Program-made: the position numbers and the translations under genes
In this document: one piece after another, positions 8,105 through 15,961 of the stretch
Layout of the letters: every line of letters starts with the position of its first letter
Position numbering within the stretch: the first letter of the stretch is position 1
Notes under the pieces: generated by a model
Told to the model about the DNA's origin: nothing
The model's database searches: none
Seen by the model: only the letters and a program-made list of their open reading frames with translations
Virus record (IMG/VR): IMGVR_UViG_3300033144_003310
Span: 1-20,254 of that record
Source of the DNA: a virus
Reading direction: 5' to 3' (one strand)
DNA: 20,254 bases

Positions 8105-8457
8105 TCTTTGGCCCTCACACAGAGAGCCTCGCAATGAGGAATAGGGGCAACCGGGCCCCAAGGATCAATCAGGTTGACTGTGTAGACCTCCCCATCAATC
8201 ACAATCTGATCCCCAATTGACTCAGTTGTCTGGTCTAGGGGTTCAAGGATCGTGAACGTAAAGACCTTTCGCCATTTGTCGATTCTGTATCCCTCAGGGA
8301 GTCGCTTGATATCATCCTTAGTCAGGGGCTGGACAGAACCTGTGATAGAAGAGTCCACAGGAGACGGGGTAACTGGGGACCCACTTGAGTCCCAAGTAAC
8401 CAACCCAGAGCGCCTACGAAGCGTCAGGGGCCTTTCTCCAAGCATTGGAAAACCCAT
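8101..8457 (-). CDS. Head-tail joining/head closure protein
   Basis: The product is 118 aa from ATG 8457, which overlaps the preceding TGA by one base; a TTG at 8460 is a possible alternative start. It carries ITGSVQPLTKDDIKRLPEGY followed by R...KVFTFTILE and DQIVIDGEVYTVNLIDPWG. This is the common pattern of small stopper or head-closure proteins: a G-S-V/I-Q-P strand, a helix with L-P-E-G, and a late V-I-D-G-x-x-Y-x-V strand. The gene lies between a gp10-like connector and the terminator. Inferred role: seals the portal after packaging. Confidence 0.72.
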   Translation of the reverse strand: MGFPMLGERPLTLRRRSGLVTWDSSGSPVTPSPVDSSITGSVQPLTKDDIKRLPEGYRIDKWRKVFTFTILEPLDQTTESIGDQIVIDGEVYTVNLIDPWGPVAPIPHCEALCVRAKE

Positions 8458-8921
8458 CAAGCCCCCTCAATCTCATAGTCAATAGATTGCCTCAGCCTAC
8501 CTGTATCAATAAGCGGCTTGGAGCTTCCCTTCCTCTCAATAGTGGATGGTGCGTTCCTTGGGAAGTCATTGTCTGTGATCTTCTTCTGAACGTCACTGAC
8601 AACCATAAGCCCCAGGCGGTCTAAACTGACCTTAAATCTTTGTCTCCCGTCAATAGCTGCCCTCAGGCCTTTGGCTATGACTTCCCCGTATTTAGACCTA
8701 TTCTCATCAACAGTAGACCTCAGGAATGGTCTAGACGGGATCGTTGATGTTCCAAATTCATTGAAGGCGGCGATCGTCGCTAGGTTCAACTCCTCCCCCT
8801 CCGCCACCTTTTGACCATCCTTCTGTCTAATGCCAACCAAGATAGAGGGGTCATCCTTTCCCAATCCCCTCAGCTCCTTCATGATCCTGTCATATCCAAG
8901 ATCCTTGTCACTGACACTCAC
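8457..8921 (-). CDS. HK97 gp10-like / virion morphogenesis connector protein
   Basis: The product is 154 aa. The key segments are NLATIAAFNEFGTSTIPSRP with FLRSTVDENR, then a helix, then FPRNAPSTIERKGSSKPLID and TGRLRQSI. The pattern A-x-x-x-E-F-G-T-x-x-I-P-x-R-P-F and the C-terminal P-L-x-D-T-G-x-L are characteristic of gp10-like neck or tail completion proteins. The start chosen is GTG 8921, which overlaps the upstream stop by 4 nt (GTGA), but no strong ribosome-binding site precedes it; ATG at 8882 is a real alternative. Position among the connector genes supports the call. Confidence 0.8.
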   Translation of the reverse strand: MSVSDKDLGYDRIMKELRGLGKDDPSILVGIRQKDGQKVAEGEELNLATIAAFNEFGTSTIPSRPFLRSTVDENRSKYGEVIAKGLRAAIDGRQRFKVSLDRLGLMVVSDVQKKITDNDFPRNAPSTIERKGSSKPLIDTGRLRQSIDYEIEGA

Positions 8922-9286
8922 AGGGTCACAAACATCGGAGATGTTGACACCCTTGTTGACCTAATGGAGAGATACTTCCTTCCATAAATGGTAGAGAGAT
9001 ACTGTTGATCCTCACCAGATATGTCAGACGCTGGGGAGGCATATCCCACACTCATCCCTCCTGTTGTGACAGAGGTTATTGGACCTCCACTCAACCCTGC
9101 GGCTGGGTCACCAGAACCAGGCAATACCGTCAAGCAATGCGCCACATAGAACGCGATAGCCGGACAATAGCAGTTCCCCCAGTATTCTGGGTCGTGACAA
9201 GCCATGGCCGAATCAATGAACGGCTGAACACGAACATCCCCAACAAATTCGGGGGCTATCGCCTCAACCGCTGAGACGGTACACAT
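8918..9286 (-). CDS. DUF4054-like head-tail adaptor protein
   Basis: The product is 122 aa. It has the DUF4054 layout: an N-terminal helix-rich part with FIDSAMACHDPEYWG, AIAFYVAHCLTVL, then SGGPITSVTTGGMSVGYA, ending STIYGRKYLSIRS. The combination of a helix with A-H-x-L-T, a G-P-I/V-T-S strand, G-x-S-V-x-Y-A, and a terminal Y-G-R-x-Y-L-x-L/I-R is diagnostic of this adaptor family to my eye. These proteins bind the portal outside the capsid. ATG 9286 overlaps the upstream TAA by one base (TAATG). Confidence 0.82.
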   Translation of the reverse strand: MCTVSAVEAIAPEFVGDVRVQPFIDSAMACHDPEYWGNCYCPAIAFYVAHCLTVLPGSGDPAAGLSGGPITSVTTGGMSVGYASPASDISGEDQQYLSTIYGRKYLSIRSTRVSTSPMFVTL

Positions 9287-9543
9287 TAGGCTGTCAAAAC
9301 CCTGAGGGGCTTGTCATCAAGGCCATTGCCAACAAGGGGCATCACCTTATCCTTGATCTTGGACCATACATCCTCGGTCACAGAGACTTCAGGCTGAGGT
9401 AAGAGCTTGCCGCTCTCTTTGCTGATAACGTTCAAGTCAACCTTTGCGCCAACAGTCACCTGTTGAATCTTGCCCTCTTCTCCAGGCTTGGTAAGATAGC
9501 GAAACGTCCAACTGTCATTTCTAGTGTTGATGATCTTTCGCAT
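9286..9543 (-). CDS. Small structural-region protein of unknown function
   Basis: The product is 85 aa, starting MRKIINTRNDSWTFRYLTKP and ending LVGNGLDDKPLRVLTA. It is hydrophilic, with predicted short strands and one helix near VTEDVWSKIKDKV, and has no signal peptide or membrane segment. GGAG lies six bases before ATG 9543. It is placed between the major capsid gene (63-nt gap with a hairpin) and the DUF4054 adaptor, where other phages of this layout often have a small head-fibre or head-associated gene. I do not recognise the family and give no function. Confidence 0.75.
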   Translation of the reverse strand: MRKIINTRNDSWTFRYLTKPGEEGKIQQVTVGAKVDLNVISKESGKLLPQPEVSVTEDVWSKIKDKVMPLVGNGLDDKPLRVLTA

Positions 9544-9574
9544 GGTTTTCTCCGGTCAGGAATGCGCTGGAAGA

Positions 9575-9594
9575 GGTCCCCGAGATTGGGGACC
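9575..9594 (-). terminator. Hairpin after major capsid gene, terminator-like or mRNA-stabilising
   Basis: The 63-nt gap between the capsid stop and the next gene holds a perfect 7-bp stem, GGTCCCC/GGGGACC, with a 6-nt loop. It begins 12 nt after the TAG stop. The sequence after it in the transcript is CTCTTCC, which is pyrimidine-rich but has no real U-tract, so full termination is uncertain. It could be a leaky terminator or a 3' end stabiliser that lets the capsid gene be expressed above its neighbours. Confidence 0.55.
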
Positions 9595-9606
9595 CCATCC
9601 TATCTA

Positions 9607-10698
9607 CTAGCTAGGGGGTGCAAACATCAGAAGATTGTTTCCAACATCCCGCATCACAGTTCCACCCGTCGAAGTCCAAGCGATGAAACGCTGAGAGAAT
9701 CCTTTGCGTTCCGCTGGAAGGATGTTGAATGGGGAACCAATCATGACATTGGCCACGCTATCCATATCGTCACGATAGAAAAGAAGCCCATCCTCTCCGC
9801 TGGGTCCAATTCCCATCAACTCGTTCGCGACAACAACCCGGGTGACATAGTTTTGATTTTTGAGGAAGTATTCCAAGACACTTGTATCAGTCCCGTTCCC
9901 CATATTTTTTCGGGAAAGCATGTTCTTAATCCGCGAAGTGGTAGCAAGAACATTGCACGAGAACGTATCCTTGGATTCTTCAGCCGCGAAATTAGCAGCG
10001 CTGGAGAGATCTTCCAAGTATTGTTCAGCAGTAGCCGACCCATCATAGGTCAAGGCGCTCATCAACTTGGCAAGCCAGGGGTAGTTCAGAACACCATAAA
10101 GCCCGGCGACTGCAGAACCGTTGAAGTAAAGGGAATTCACTTTCCGATCAATCACACGCCGCAAGCCGCTCATCTTTCGCTGAAACAGGTTGCTGTTGGC
10201 GAACTTGCTAGCCTGTTCGTCAAACAGATTCATCCAGAATCCAGAGACAATGTGACGAACAGGGAAGGACTCTTCCACTTTGCTAACGCTAACTGTGGGG
10301 GCATCATCGCCCGAACCACCCCGATAGATATGGGCCTCACCCTCAACACTTTCCCGCTCCACCGTGTGAGAATTCGCCCCAACCGGGACAGAACGATCAA
10401 CAGGGAATAGCTGCATGGCATTGATAGGCGGTTTTTTCTCCTCAAGGACTCGACCATAGGTGTACTCAAGTTGACGGGCAAAATGAAAACCATCCCCACC
10501 AAAAGCGTCAGCCCTCCGGCCACTGTCACTGATCGCGCCATCATATGCACGAGCAATGCTGTCCACGCGATAAGCGCTAACAGCCGCTGACAAATCCGAA
10601 TCTGAACGGTTAGCAACCGCTTGCCCGATCCAAGAATTTAGGTAGCCACTATCGTCCAAGAGCTGGCCTGAGGCGGCATCAATTACAAGGTTGTCCAT
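9607..10698 (-). CDS. Major capsid protein (DUF2184-like)
   Basis: The product is 363 aa. Features are an N-terminal arm, SIARAYDGAISDSGRRADAF, LEYTYGRVLEEKKPPINAMQ, LFPVDRSVP, a strand-rich segment including EESFPVRHIVSGFWMNLFDE, RRVIDRKVNSLYFNGS, GLYGVLNYP, and a C-terminal region FIAWTSTGGTVMRDVGNNL. This is the pattern of DUF2184/HK97-fold major capsid proteins (E-x-x-Y...R, D-R-x-x-N-x-L-x-F-x-G, a G-V-L-N-Y-P turn, G-G-x-x). It builds the icosahedral head. Strong AGGAG precedes ATG 10698. Its codons are richer in CGT/CGC than neighbours, consistent with high expression. Confidence 0.9.
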   Translation of the reverse strand: MDNLVIDAASGQLLDDSGYLNSWIGQAVANRSDSDLSAAVSAYRVDSIARAYDGAISDSGRRADAFGGDGFHFARQLEYTYGRVLEEKKPPINAMQLFPVDRSVPVGANSHTVERESVEGEAHIYRGGSGDDAPTVSVSKVEESFPVRHIVSGFWMNLFDEQASKFANSNLFQRKMSGLRRVIDRKVNSLYFNGSAVAGLYGVLNYPWLAKLMSALTYDGSATAEQYLEDLSSAANFAAEESKDTFSCNVLATTSRIKNMLSRKNMGNGTDTSVLEYFLKNQNYVTRVVVANELMGIGPSGEDGLLFYRDDMDSVANVMIGSPFNILPAERKGFSQRFIAWTSTGGTVMRDVGNNLLMFAPPS

Positions 10699-10710
10699 GG
10701 TCTATGGCTC

Positions 10711-11820
10711 CTAAAGGCTGATACGAAGATCAGCAATGTTATCCCCAGAGATTCCCGAGCGATACCACTCAAGTTTGGGGAGTTTTGCGCGGGTTGCACT
10801 TGAAGTGTTGAACAGCTTACCAACATCAGCAGATGAGGAATCCAACTCCACATATACAGACTCTCCAAGCGTCACACTCTGGGAGTTCTCAACCCAAATT
10901 CGACCCTTGGTTCCAACAACAACCCCAGCGTTAGCAGGATAGGAAGGCGCTGAAGACTGACCCACGGTGGTGGCAGCTTCATCAAAGGAATATCGGGAGA
11001 TCCCCAGGAAAGCATCAGCGGCACAGGTTGCACGGCTTCTATTGCTCGTCAGTGTTCCCTTCGGTCCAGCAACAGTCTTCAGACAATCACCAGCAAGATC
11101 AGCCGTGATTGTGATAGTGTCCGCAGCTCCACCAACCGTGACAGGGAGAGATCCCAGGGCTGTTGTTGCAGCCGTGCGAAGGTCGCCAACTGTGGTGTCA
11201 TTGTCAGTGTTGAAGGGGGCTGAAACCTGATACTCAGAACCGTCATAGGTGACAGAGATGTCAGCCGAATCACCAGCAATAATGCCAGCATATTGGACGG
11301 AATCTAACTGAGCCGTGAAGGATGCATCCCTAGCCAACTTCCCAAGGGCTTCCCCACCATCAGAGAAACCAGAGAGACAAACCGCCAAACCAAAAGCGAT
11401 AGGCAGGGCAGATGCAGCGGTTTGTGTCGTCAACTGGGTCAACTGGGGATCAGCCTCTGTCATCGTGAATGCAGCACCCGCAAGGAGACCTGTAACTGTA
11501 ACCACAGCAAGGGCCGGAGATGCAGACACGAGACCGCGAACAGTTGCATTGGCGTTGATTGCATCACTCAGACCTTGGGCGATTGTTGCGGTAGTTGCAG
11601 CACCCCCAGAAAGGTAACTGACCGTGATACCCTCAATGATCACAGAGTATGTCTTTGCATTTGTTGCGCCAGTGACCGTCAAAGTGTCGGTCTGAACCGC
11701 CTGAGGATCACTATTGATAATATGTCGGTCTTCAGACTCCCAATCCGTCAGAACCCATTCACCGGGCTTACCCTGTCGGTATTGATCCCGAACGTCCCCA
11801 ACTCGCTGTGAAATAGTCAT
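10711..11820 (-). CDS. Head decoration/structural cement-like protein with two inserted beta domains
   Basis: The product is 369 aa. The base fold looks like the cement (gp24-like) family: ALPIAFGLAVCLSG (about 138-151), FLGISRYSF (271-279), and the late GRIWVENSQSVTLGESVYVE (307-326). Two related stretches interrupt it. The first, about 43-135, holds TYSVIIEGITVSYLSGG, TIAQGLSDAINA and VVTVTGLLAGAAFTM. The second, about 173-255, holds ISVTYDGSEYQVS, GDLRTAATTALG and TITITADLAGDCL. Both share a Y/I-S-V-x-Y/I-x-G opening and a T-V/I-T...L-A-G end. The gene lies between the protease/scaffold and capsid genes. Ribosome-binding GAGG is in the last codons of the upstream gene. Surface display is inferred. 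Confidence 0.72.
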   Translation of the reverse strand: MTISQRVGDVRDQYRQGKPGEWVLTDWESEDRHIINSDPQAVQTDTLTVTGATNAKTYSVIIEGITVSYLSGGAATTATIAQGLSDAINANATVRGLVSASPALAVVTVTGLLAGAAFTMTEADPQLTQLTTQTAASALPIAFGLAVCLSGFSDGGEALGKLARDASFTAQLDSVQYAGIIAGDSADISVTYDGSEYQVSAPFNTDNDTTVGDLRTAATTALGSLPVTVGGAADTITITADLAGDCLKTVAGPKGTLTSNRSRATCAADAFLGISRYSFDEAATTVGQSSAPSYPANAGVVVGTKGRIWVENSQSVTLGESVYVELDSSSADVGKLFNTSSATRAKLPKLEWYRSGISGDNIADLRISL

Positions 11821-11823
11821 AGG

Positions 11824-12939
11824 TTATGCCTCTTCTTTGATCATGAGTTTCTTTTCTCGTGCTGCTTCAAGGGCATCAAACAGCCTCTCAACAGGGTCCT
11901 TGCTGTCAGTGGTCTTTGGGTCTTCTTCTTCATCAGCGTCAACCCGATACATAGACCCTCCGGCCTTTTGCTTGGATCCCTCAGCATCTCTGTAAATCTT
12001 CAGGTATGCGTTGACGTAAGCTGGCCCAACATCATCCCCACAAGTTCCATCAAGCCGGCGAACAACAGCCAAAGCAAGGTCATCATTGTCCAACTTAAGC
12101 TGTTCTCCCTCGATTCCGTTTTTCTTGGCCAGTTCAATCAGATCTGACCGAACGTCAAACCAATCCAGCCGGTGGGTCAACGGCATAGGCTCAGGCGCTG
12201 CATCTTTTCGAGCTTTGGCCTCTCCCTCAAGTTCCTCAACCCGTTCCTTGGACTCCTTGAGGGCTTCATCAATGCGCCGTTTGGCCTCTTCTTCACACTG
12301 AAGCCCAATAGGGTCAGCATCTTCCCTAGTCATCCCTGATGCCATCATCAGCGCTGTAAACTTCAACATATTGGCCCTCTGTTTGGGGGTTTCAACGTGG
12401 TAGGCCTCATCAGCCCTTAAATGTATAGAAGGGCCACCACGAGCCCGATCAACAATAGCCAGGTGATTATAACGCCTGGCCATCTGAATTGCATCATAAG
12501 AACCAAAATCAGGGTGATTCCCTGGAGTGGGGTCAATCTCAACCCTATACCCGGGACTGAGTTGGTGTGTTCCAGACTCAACGGCTTTGATCGCGTCAGA
12601 CCTCTCAACCGTGAAGGAAACCCTAACCCGACCGTCGTCTGACACTGATACAGTCTCCCCAATGCTGCCAACCCTTGCCTGTTTGACAGATCTGGGATCA
12701 ACATCCTTCTTGGGGTGCTTCAAGGTTACGGGTTTGCGCTTCAAGGTCTCAAGATCGTCAGACCTGTGAAGGTTCTCAGGAAGAACCAACTCTCTAATCA
12801 CATCACCCTTTGGCCCTCTGTACTCCAACACCCCGGGGGTTGCAACGAACCCCTCCACAATGAGGAACCCCTCATCTGTTCTCTTGATGGGTGCTAGTTC
12901 TGACCTATCACAGCGCCTGTTGACAGTTATCCGCTTCAT
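11824..12939 (-). CDS. DUF2213 prohead protease with C-terminal scaffold-like region
   Basis: The product is 371 aa from ATG 12939, preceded by AGGA; a TTG at 12975 overlapping the upstream stop would add 12 residues and is the alternative. The N-terminal ~170 residues match DUF2213: EGFLIVEGFVATPGVLEYRG, VLPENLHRSDDLETLKRKPV, TLKHP, VGSIGETV, VRVSFTVERSDAIKAVESGT, QLSPGYRV and ARRYNHLAIVD. The second half is charged, with a likely coiled coil near 216-246 (EEAKRRIDEALKESKERVEE) and an acidic C-terminus, suiting an internal scaffold. In this family the protease matures the prohead and is fused to or acts as scaffold. It precedes the decoration gene by three bases. Confidence 0.85.
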   Translation of the reverse strand: MKRITVNRRCDRSELAPIKRTDEGFLIVEGFVATPGVLEYRGPKGDVIRELVLPENLHRSDDLETLKRKPVTLKHPKKDVDPRSVKQARVGSIGETVSVSDDGRVRVSFTVERSDAIKAVESGTHQLSPGYRVEIDPTPGNHPDFGSYDAIQMARRYNHLAIVDRARGGPSIHLRADEAYHVETPKQRANMLKFTALMMASGMTREDADPIGLQCEEEAKRRIDEALKESKERVEELEGEAKARKDAAPEPMPLTHRLDWFDVRSDLIELAKKNGIEGEQLKLDNDDLALAVVRRLDGTCGDDVGPAYVNAYLKIYRDAEGSKQKAGGSMYRVDADEEEDPKTTDSKDPVERLFDALEAAREKKLMIKEEA

Positions 12940-12971
12940 TCTGTTGATCCTATGATGGGTGAAAGTCTCTG

Positions 12972-13793
12972 TCAATCGTCCAAGATGGGTTCAGCCACAC
13001 AACGACACTGAAAATCGTTCCCAGGGTGCCCTGTGATTGGTGGGGGGTCACTCCACAGGAAGACCTTCCCGTTATTCGCTTGGTGTGTTGCCCTCACCCT
13101 CTCATCCCCAACAGTTGACCACCTATATCGAAAAACTCCCGCATCTTCCTGCCTCTTTTTTGTGATCTGTCCGTTCAGTTTGGCTATCTGGTCCCGGGCT
13201 ATCAGCTGTGCCCTTGATCTTGAGACTTGATATCTAGACTCAAGGAGTTGACGTATCCTCTTCGTTGGAAGACCCTCCTCAAATCCCTCCCGAACTATAG
13301 ACCGAACATCAGAGAAGTAACGGTCGTCAATGGACTTGATTAGGTCAACATTTTCCTTGATCCAAGCCGCCCGAATAGCGGTTGCCGGGGTGCGCATAGA
13401 GACCCCAACCCTCGCAACCCGCTCAGGAGACACGAACATGTCTATCTGTTTCTGTTGCTGGTTGGTCGCAAACCGGTCTACACTTTTAGCTTGACCTCTG
13501 ATCGCGGATTGATTTGGGATCTGTCTCCTCTTGAATCCCCTCTCGACTGCTATCACAGCATTCATGAAGCGGTCTGAATCAGATTGGTCTGACCTTGATT
13601 TCTCGTTTATCTGTTTGCTGAACTGGTCAAACAATGGCCTCAGTTGATCTGAAAGGAGTTCCTTGGCAAGCCTCACACGCCTCATAAGAAAGGCCCGATA
13701 AGACCTCTCAACAGCAACAGGGAAAAGGGGCTTGTTGGCCCTCCTCCTTCTAGCGTCAGACCTCTTCTGATTCCTATTCTTTTGCCTGAGAAT
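12972..13793 (-). CDS. Mu gpF-like minor head protein (SPP1 gp7 family)
   Basis: The product is 273 aa from ATG 13793, which has GGAAACCCGG before it and overlaps the portal gene end by 20 nt; the frame is open further upstream to 13910, so the start is not certain. The C-terminus carries the Phage Mu F signature: ISRSRAQLIARDQ-like helix (SRSRAQLIARDQIAKLNGQ), FRYRWSTVGDERVRATH, NGKVFLW, and GHPGNDFQCRCVAEP. The N-terminus is Arg/Lys-rich. These proteins sit inside the head near the portal and may be injected. No toxin-like C-terminal extension follows the CRC motif. Gene order after the portal is standard. Confidence 0.88.
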   Translation of the reverse strand: MLRQKNRNQKRSDARRRRANKPLFPVAVERSYRAFLMRRVRLAKELLSDQLRPLFDQFSKQINEKSRSDQSDSDRFMNAVIAVERGFKRRQIPNQSAIRGQAKSVDRFATNQQQKQIDMFVSPERVARVGVSMRTPATAIRAAWIKENVDLIKSIDDRYFSDVRSIVREGFEEGLPTKRIRQLLESRYQVSRSRAQLIARDQIAKLNGQITKKRQEDAGVFRYRWSTVGDERVRATHQANNGKVFLWSDPPPITGHPGNDFQCRCVAEPILDD

Positions 13794-15216
13794 CATCCGG
13801 GTTTCCAATGCTCTGGGGTTCAAACTCAAGCTGAGCCTCCTCAAGCTCTTCACGCTCATTAACCTCATCCAAATCGACCGGCCTGATCTCTGGCTCCCAA
13901 CCACGGTCACTAAACCTGGAACGGGCTACATCATCAGGCCCAATGACTCCAGTGTTGATGTAAATCTGATCTGTTTCCGCATACGTCTTCTTGAGGGTTG
14001 CTGTCTCTTGCTCAGTCACTTCAAAGAATGGATTGAACTCTAAAGCCCAAACCGCCTGAGAACCCTCAGGACCATTCATCAAGATGGTATACAGTTCCTC
14101 CAACCTTCTCCTGAGGAGATGGTTCTGTATTGCTGCGATCACATCACCAAAGTTGTTCCGGCCCGATGCTCCATCTGTATTCAGTCCGCTGGGTGAATCT
14201 CCAAACAGGATGCTCTGGGGGATCGCCGTGACAGCTGAAAGAGCCTGTCTTGACTTGTCATCAAGTTGAGCCCATCCCGCAACATTGTCAACACTGCTCT
14301 CAAAGGTCTCACCCTCAAGGAGAAGAAGGACCCCAGTCAGGTTGATTGTTTGAGCAATCAGTTTCGCTCTCTTCAGGAGGGCATCTCTAGCATCTGAAAG
14401 GCCCTTAGTGTCCAGCCCCCTCAGCTTCAGAACCCTTGTCCTCGCATCATGGGACAGTCTAGCCATCTGACTATCAAGAACATTCTTGTTCCTCAGTTGA
14501 TCGTATGCAGCCTCAACAACGCTGTCATCAAACCCCATATTTTCAACCCTGACAGATGGGGGAAGCTTGGAACCCGGGAAGTAAATGACCCGAGACCTGT
14601 GGACCTCCCCACCCACAAAACCAGAACCCCCGGACATGCTAGGGGACAACTGCCATGACTCAACCTCCCTGAAGTTTGGGGAAGACAGATCATCATTCCA
14701 TGAAAGAGCCGATATCTCTCTCCTATCGAACACAGCAAGGTTCAAGATCTCCCCTGGGTTGTCCCTGTCCATCGGCTCTGATAGATCCTCATCCTCATTC
14801 ACAATCAGGATGACTGATCCCCCGTATAGCCTGGCCCACCTTAGAGCGTCCCCAACATTCTCATTGATGTTCAGCCTCTTGTCTTCCTCAGACATCAAGA
14901 CTTGATCTGGTTCCTCACCCTCCTCAGACTTTGAGACAACCTTCCAACCCTTCCGAGTGGCTTGGTCTGGAACTACATCAATGAACCGTTTAGTGTATCC
15001 ATCAAAACGGTACAGGGCTGTCAGGGCTGAACAACTCTGAGGAGACCTGCGGCTGACCGTGCTCTGAGTTGTCAAGTCCCTTGATGTTCCTAGACCGCTA
15101 ACCATGTTCTCAAAGCTGTCTCCCCTAAACATCCTGGGGGTTTCCGCCTCTGGCCCTGGGAGCTGGGGATCAAAGCCGTCTGACCTCCAGGAAAAGAACC
15201 AATCTAACCAAGACAT
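13774..15216 (-). CDS. Portal protein (DUF1073-like)
   Basis: The product is 480 aa. It carries CSALTALYRFDGYTKRFIDV, VPDQATRKGWKV, DALRWARLYGGSVILIV, HRSRVIYFPGSKLP, then MARLSHDARTRVLKLRGLDT, and the characteristic AIPQSILFGDSPSGLNTDGA followed by a helix with IQNHLLRRRLEELYTILM. The P-x-x-x-L-F-G-x-S-P-x-G-L-N motif and the R/D-x-x-A-R-x-G-W opening identify DUF1073-type portals. The portal ring is the DNA entry and exit channel and the platform for terminase. AGAGGG lies eight bases before ATG 15216, and a good promoter lies just upstream. Arginines here often use AGG/AGA, for instance three in a row near 14107-14115. Confidence 0.93.
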   Translation of the reverse strand: MSWLDWFFSWRSDGFDPQLPGPEAETPRMFRGDSFENMVSGLGTSRDLTTQSTVSRRSPQSCSALTALYRFDGYTKRFIDVVPDQATRKGWKVVSKSEEGEEPDQVLMSEEDKRLNINENVGDALRWARLYGGSVILIVNEDEDLSEPMDRDNPGEILNLAVFDRREISALSWNDDLSSPNFREVESWQLSPSMSGGSGFVGGEVHRSRVIYFPGSKLPPSVRVENMGFDDSVVEAAYDQLRNKNVLDSQMARLSHDARTRVLKLRGLDTKGLSDARDALLKRAKLIAQTINLTGVLLLLEGETFESSVDNVAGWAQLDDKSRQALSAVTAIPQSILFGDSPSGLNTDGASGRNNFGDVIAAIQNHLLRRRLEELYTILMNGPEGSQAVWALEFNPFFEVTEQETATLKKTYAETDQIYINTGVIGPDDVARSRFSDRGWEPEIRPVDLDEVNEREELEEAQLEFEPQSIGNPDDSQAKE

Positions 15217-15239
15217 ATGAAGACCCTCTAAGAGATGAC

Positions 15240-15268
15240 ATCATAACAGCCAATAGGCACACAGTAAA
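15240..15268 (-). promoter_or_regulatory. Sigma70-like promoter before portal operon
   Basis: The minus strand reads TTTACT, 17 bases, TATGAT. The -10 box matches 5 of 6 and the -35 box 4 of 6 of the sigma70 consensus, with ideal spacing. Transcription would start near 15233, leaving a leader of about 17 nt with ribosome-binding site AGAGGG before the portal ATG. This 143-nt gap is the only sizeable noncoding stretch ahead of the head genes, so this is the likely start of the morphogenesis transcript. Confidence 0.6.
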
Positions 15269-15359
15269 CGACACCCGATCTACCCCCTCAGGTTGCAACC
15301 ACAACAGCCACAACCCACAACAACGTGAAAGGGAAGATCAGATGACGTTTGCTATGTTC

Positions 15360-15626
15360 CTATAATGATTCCTTGTTGAAGCCAGGGGGCAGGGTCTGAA
15401 CCAACAACATGTGGTTCTGGACATCCTTACACGTAGCAGTGAAGTGACCCGAGGGGGCTTGTTCAATCTCAAAAGGTAAGACAGAATCACAGATTAAATC
15501 CTGACCACAGCTCAACTGAACATAGTGAGGAAATGTAGAGTCACCAACTGTGATGGTGAAGATCTCAGCATCTTCCATCAGCTTCAGGATTATTTTGGAT
15601 ATTTCGAGTTTTGCTGTTGCATTCAT
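15360..15626 (-). CDS. Hypothetical small acidic protein
   Basis: The product is 88 aa from ATG 15626, which has AGGTG five bases before it. It opens MNATAKLEISKIILKLMEDA and continues with a strand-rich middle (IFTITVGDSTFPHYVQLSCG) containing three cysteines in total, and ends LPPGFNKESL. It has no membrane segment or known motif I recognise. It is the last gene of the accessory island before the portal promoter, and follows the upstream gene by 13 nt. Function unknown. Confidence 0.7.
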   Translation of the reverse strand: MNATAKLEISKIILKLMEDAEIFTITVGDSTFPHYVQLSCGQDLICDSVLPFEIEQAPSGHFTATCKDVQNHMLLVQTLPPGFNKESL

Positions 15627-15639
15627 TTTTTCACCTATG

Positions 15640-15951
15640 TTAGAATAGTGGGTTGGAATCATCCCACTCTAATTCTTGTTCTTCTTCGTCGGATATGCTT
15701 GGGTCACAGTAAATGTGGTTCATCATCCAGCTTTCAACCTTGAGGACGTGTAAAGACCAGAGGACCGGGCCCCTCGACCTGAACCCTCCCCCTGTGTCTC
15801 CCTCCCTCTCAGCGGCGCGCCTGATGCGGTTACATGCTTGAGACCAGCTATATTCCCCCCTGTGGTTCTTGTATAGGGACCCGCAACCCTCACAGGATGT
15901 TAGGTCAAGCCATGGGGGAAGCTTTGGGCGTTTGATTCTTGGGTTGACCAT
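15640..15951 (-). CDS. Hypothetical protein with CxxC motif
   Basis: The product is 103 aa if started at ATG 15951, 10 nt after the previous gene's stop; the frame is open further upstream to 16056 inside that gene, so the start is tentative. It begins MVNPRIKRPKLPPWLDLTSC and has CEGC at about 20-23 plus further cysteines, with a basic middle (ACNRIRRAAEREG) and a strongly acidic C-terminus (DEEEQELEWDD). A zinc- or nucleic-acid-binding role is possible but unproven. I do not recognise the family. Confidence 0.6.
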   Translation of the reverse strand: MVNPRIKRPKLPPWLDLTSCEGCGSLYKNHRGEYSWSQACNRIRRAAEREGDTGGGFRSRGPVLWSLHVLKVESWMMNHIYCDPSISDEEEQELEWDDSNPLF

Positions 15952-15961
15952 CTTTCCCGCC

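Noticed and set aside
9463-10410. A 315-codon open frame on the plus strand over the capsid gene
   Set aside because: It is antisense to the DUF2184-like major capsid gene, shows no domain pattern and has no sensible operon context.
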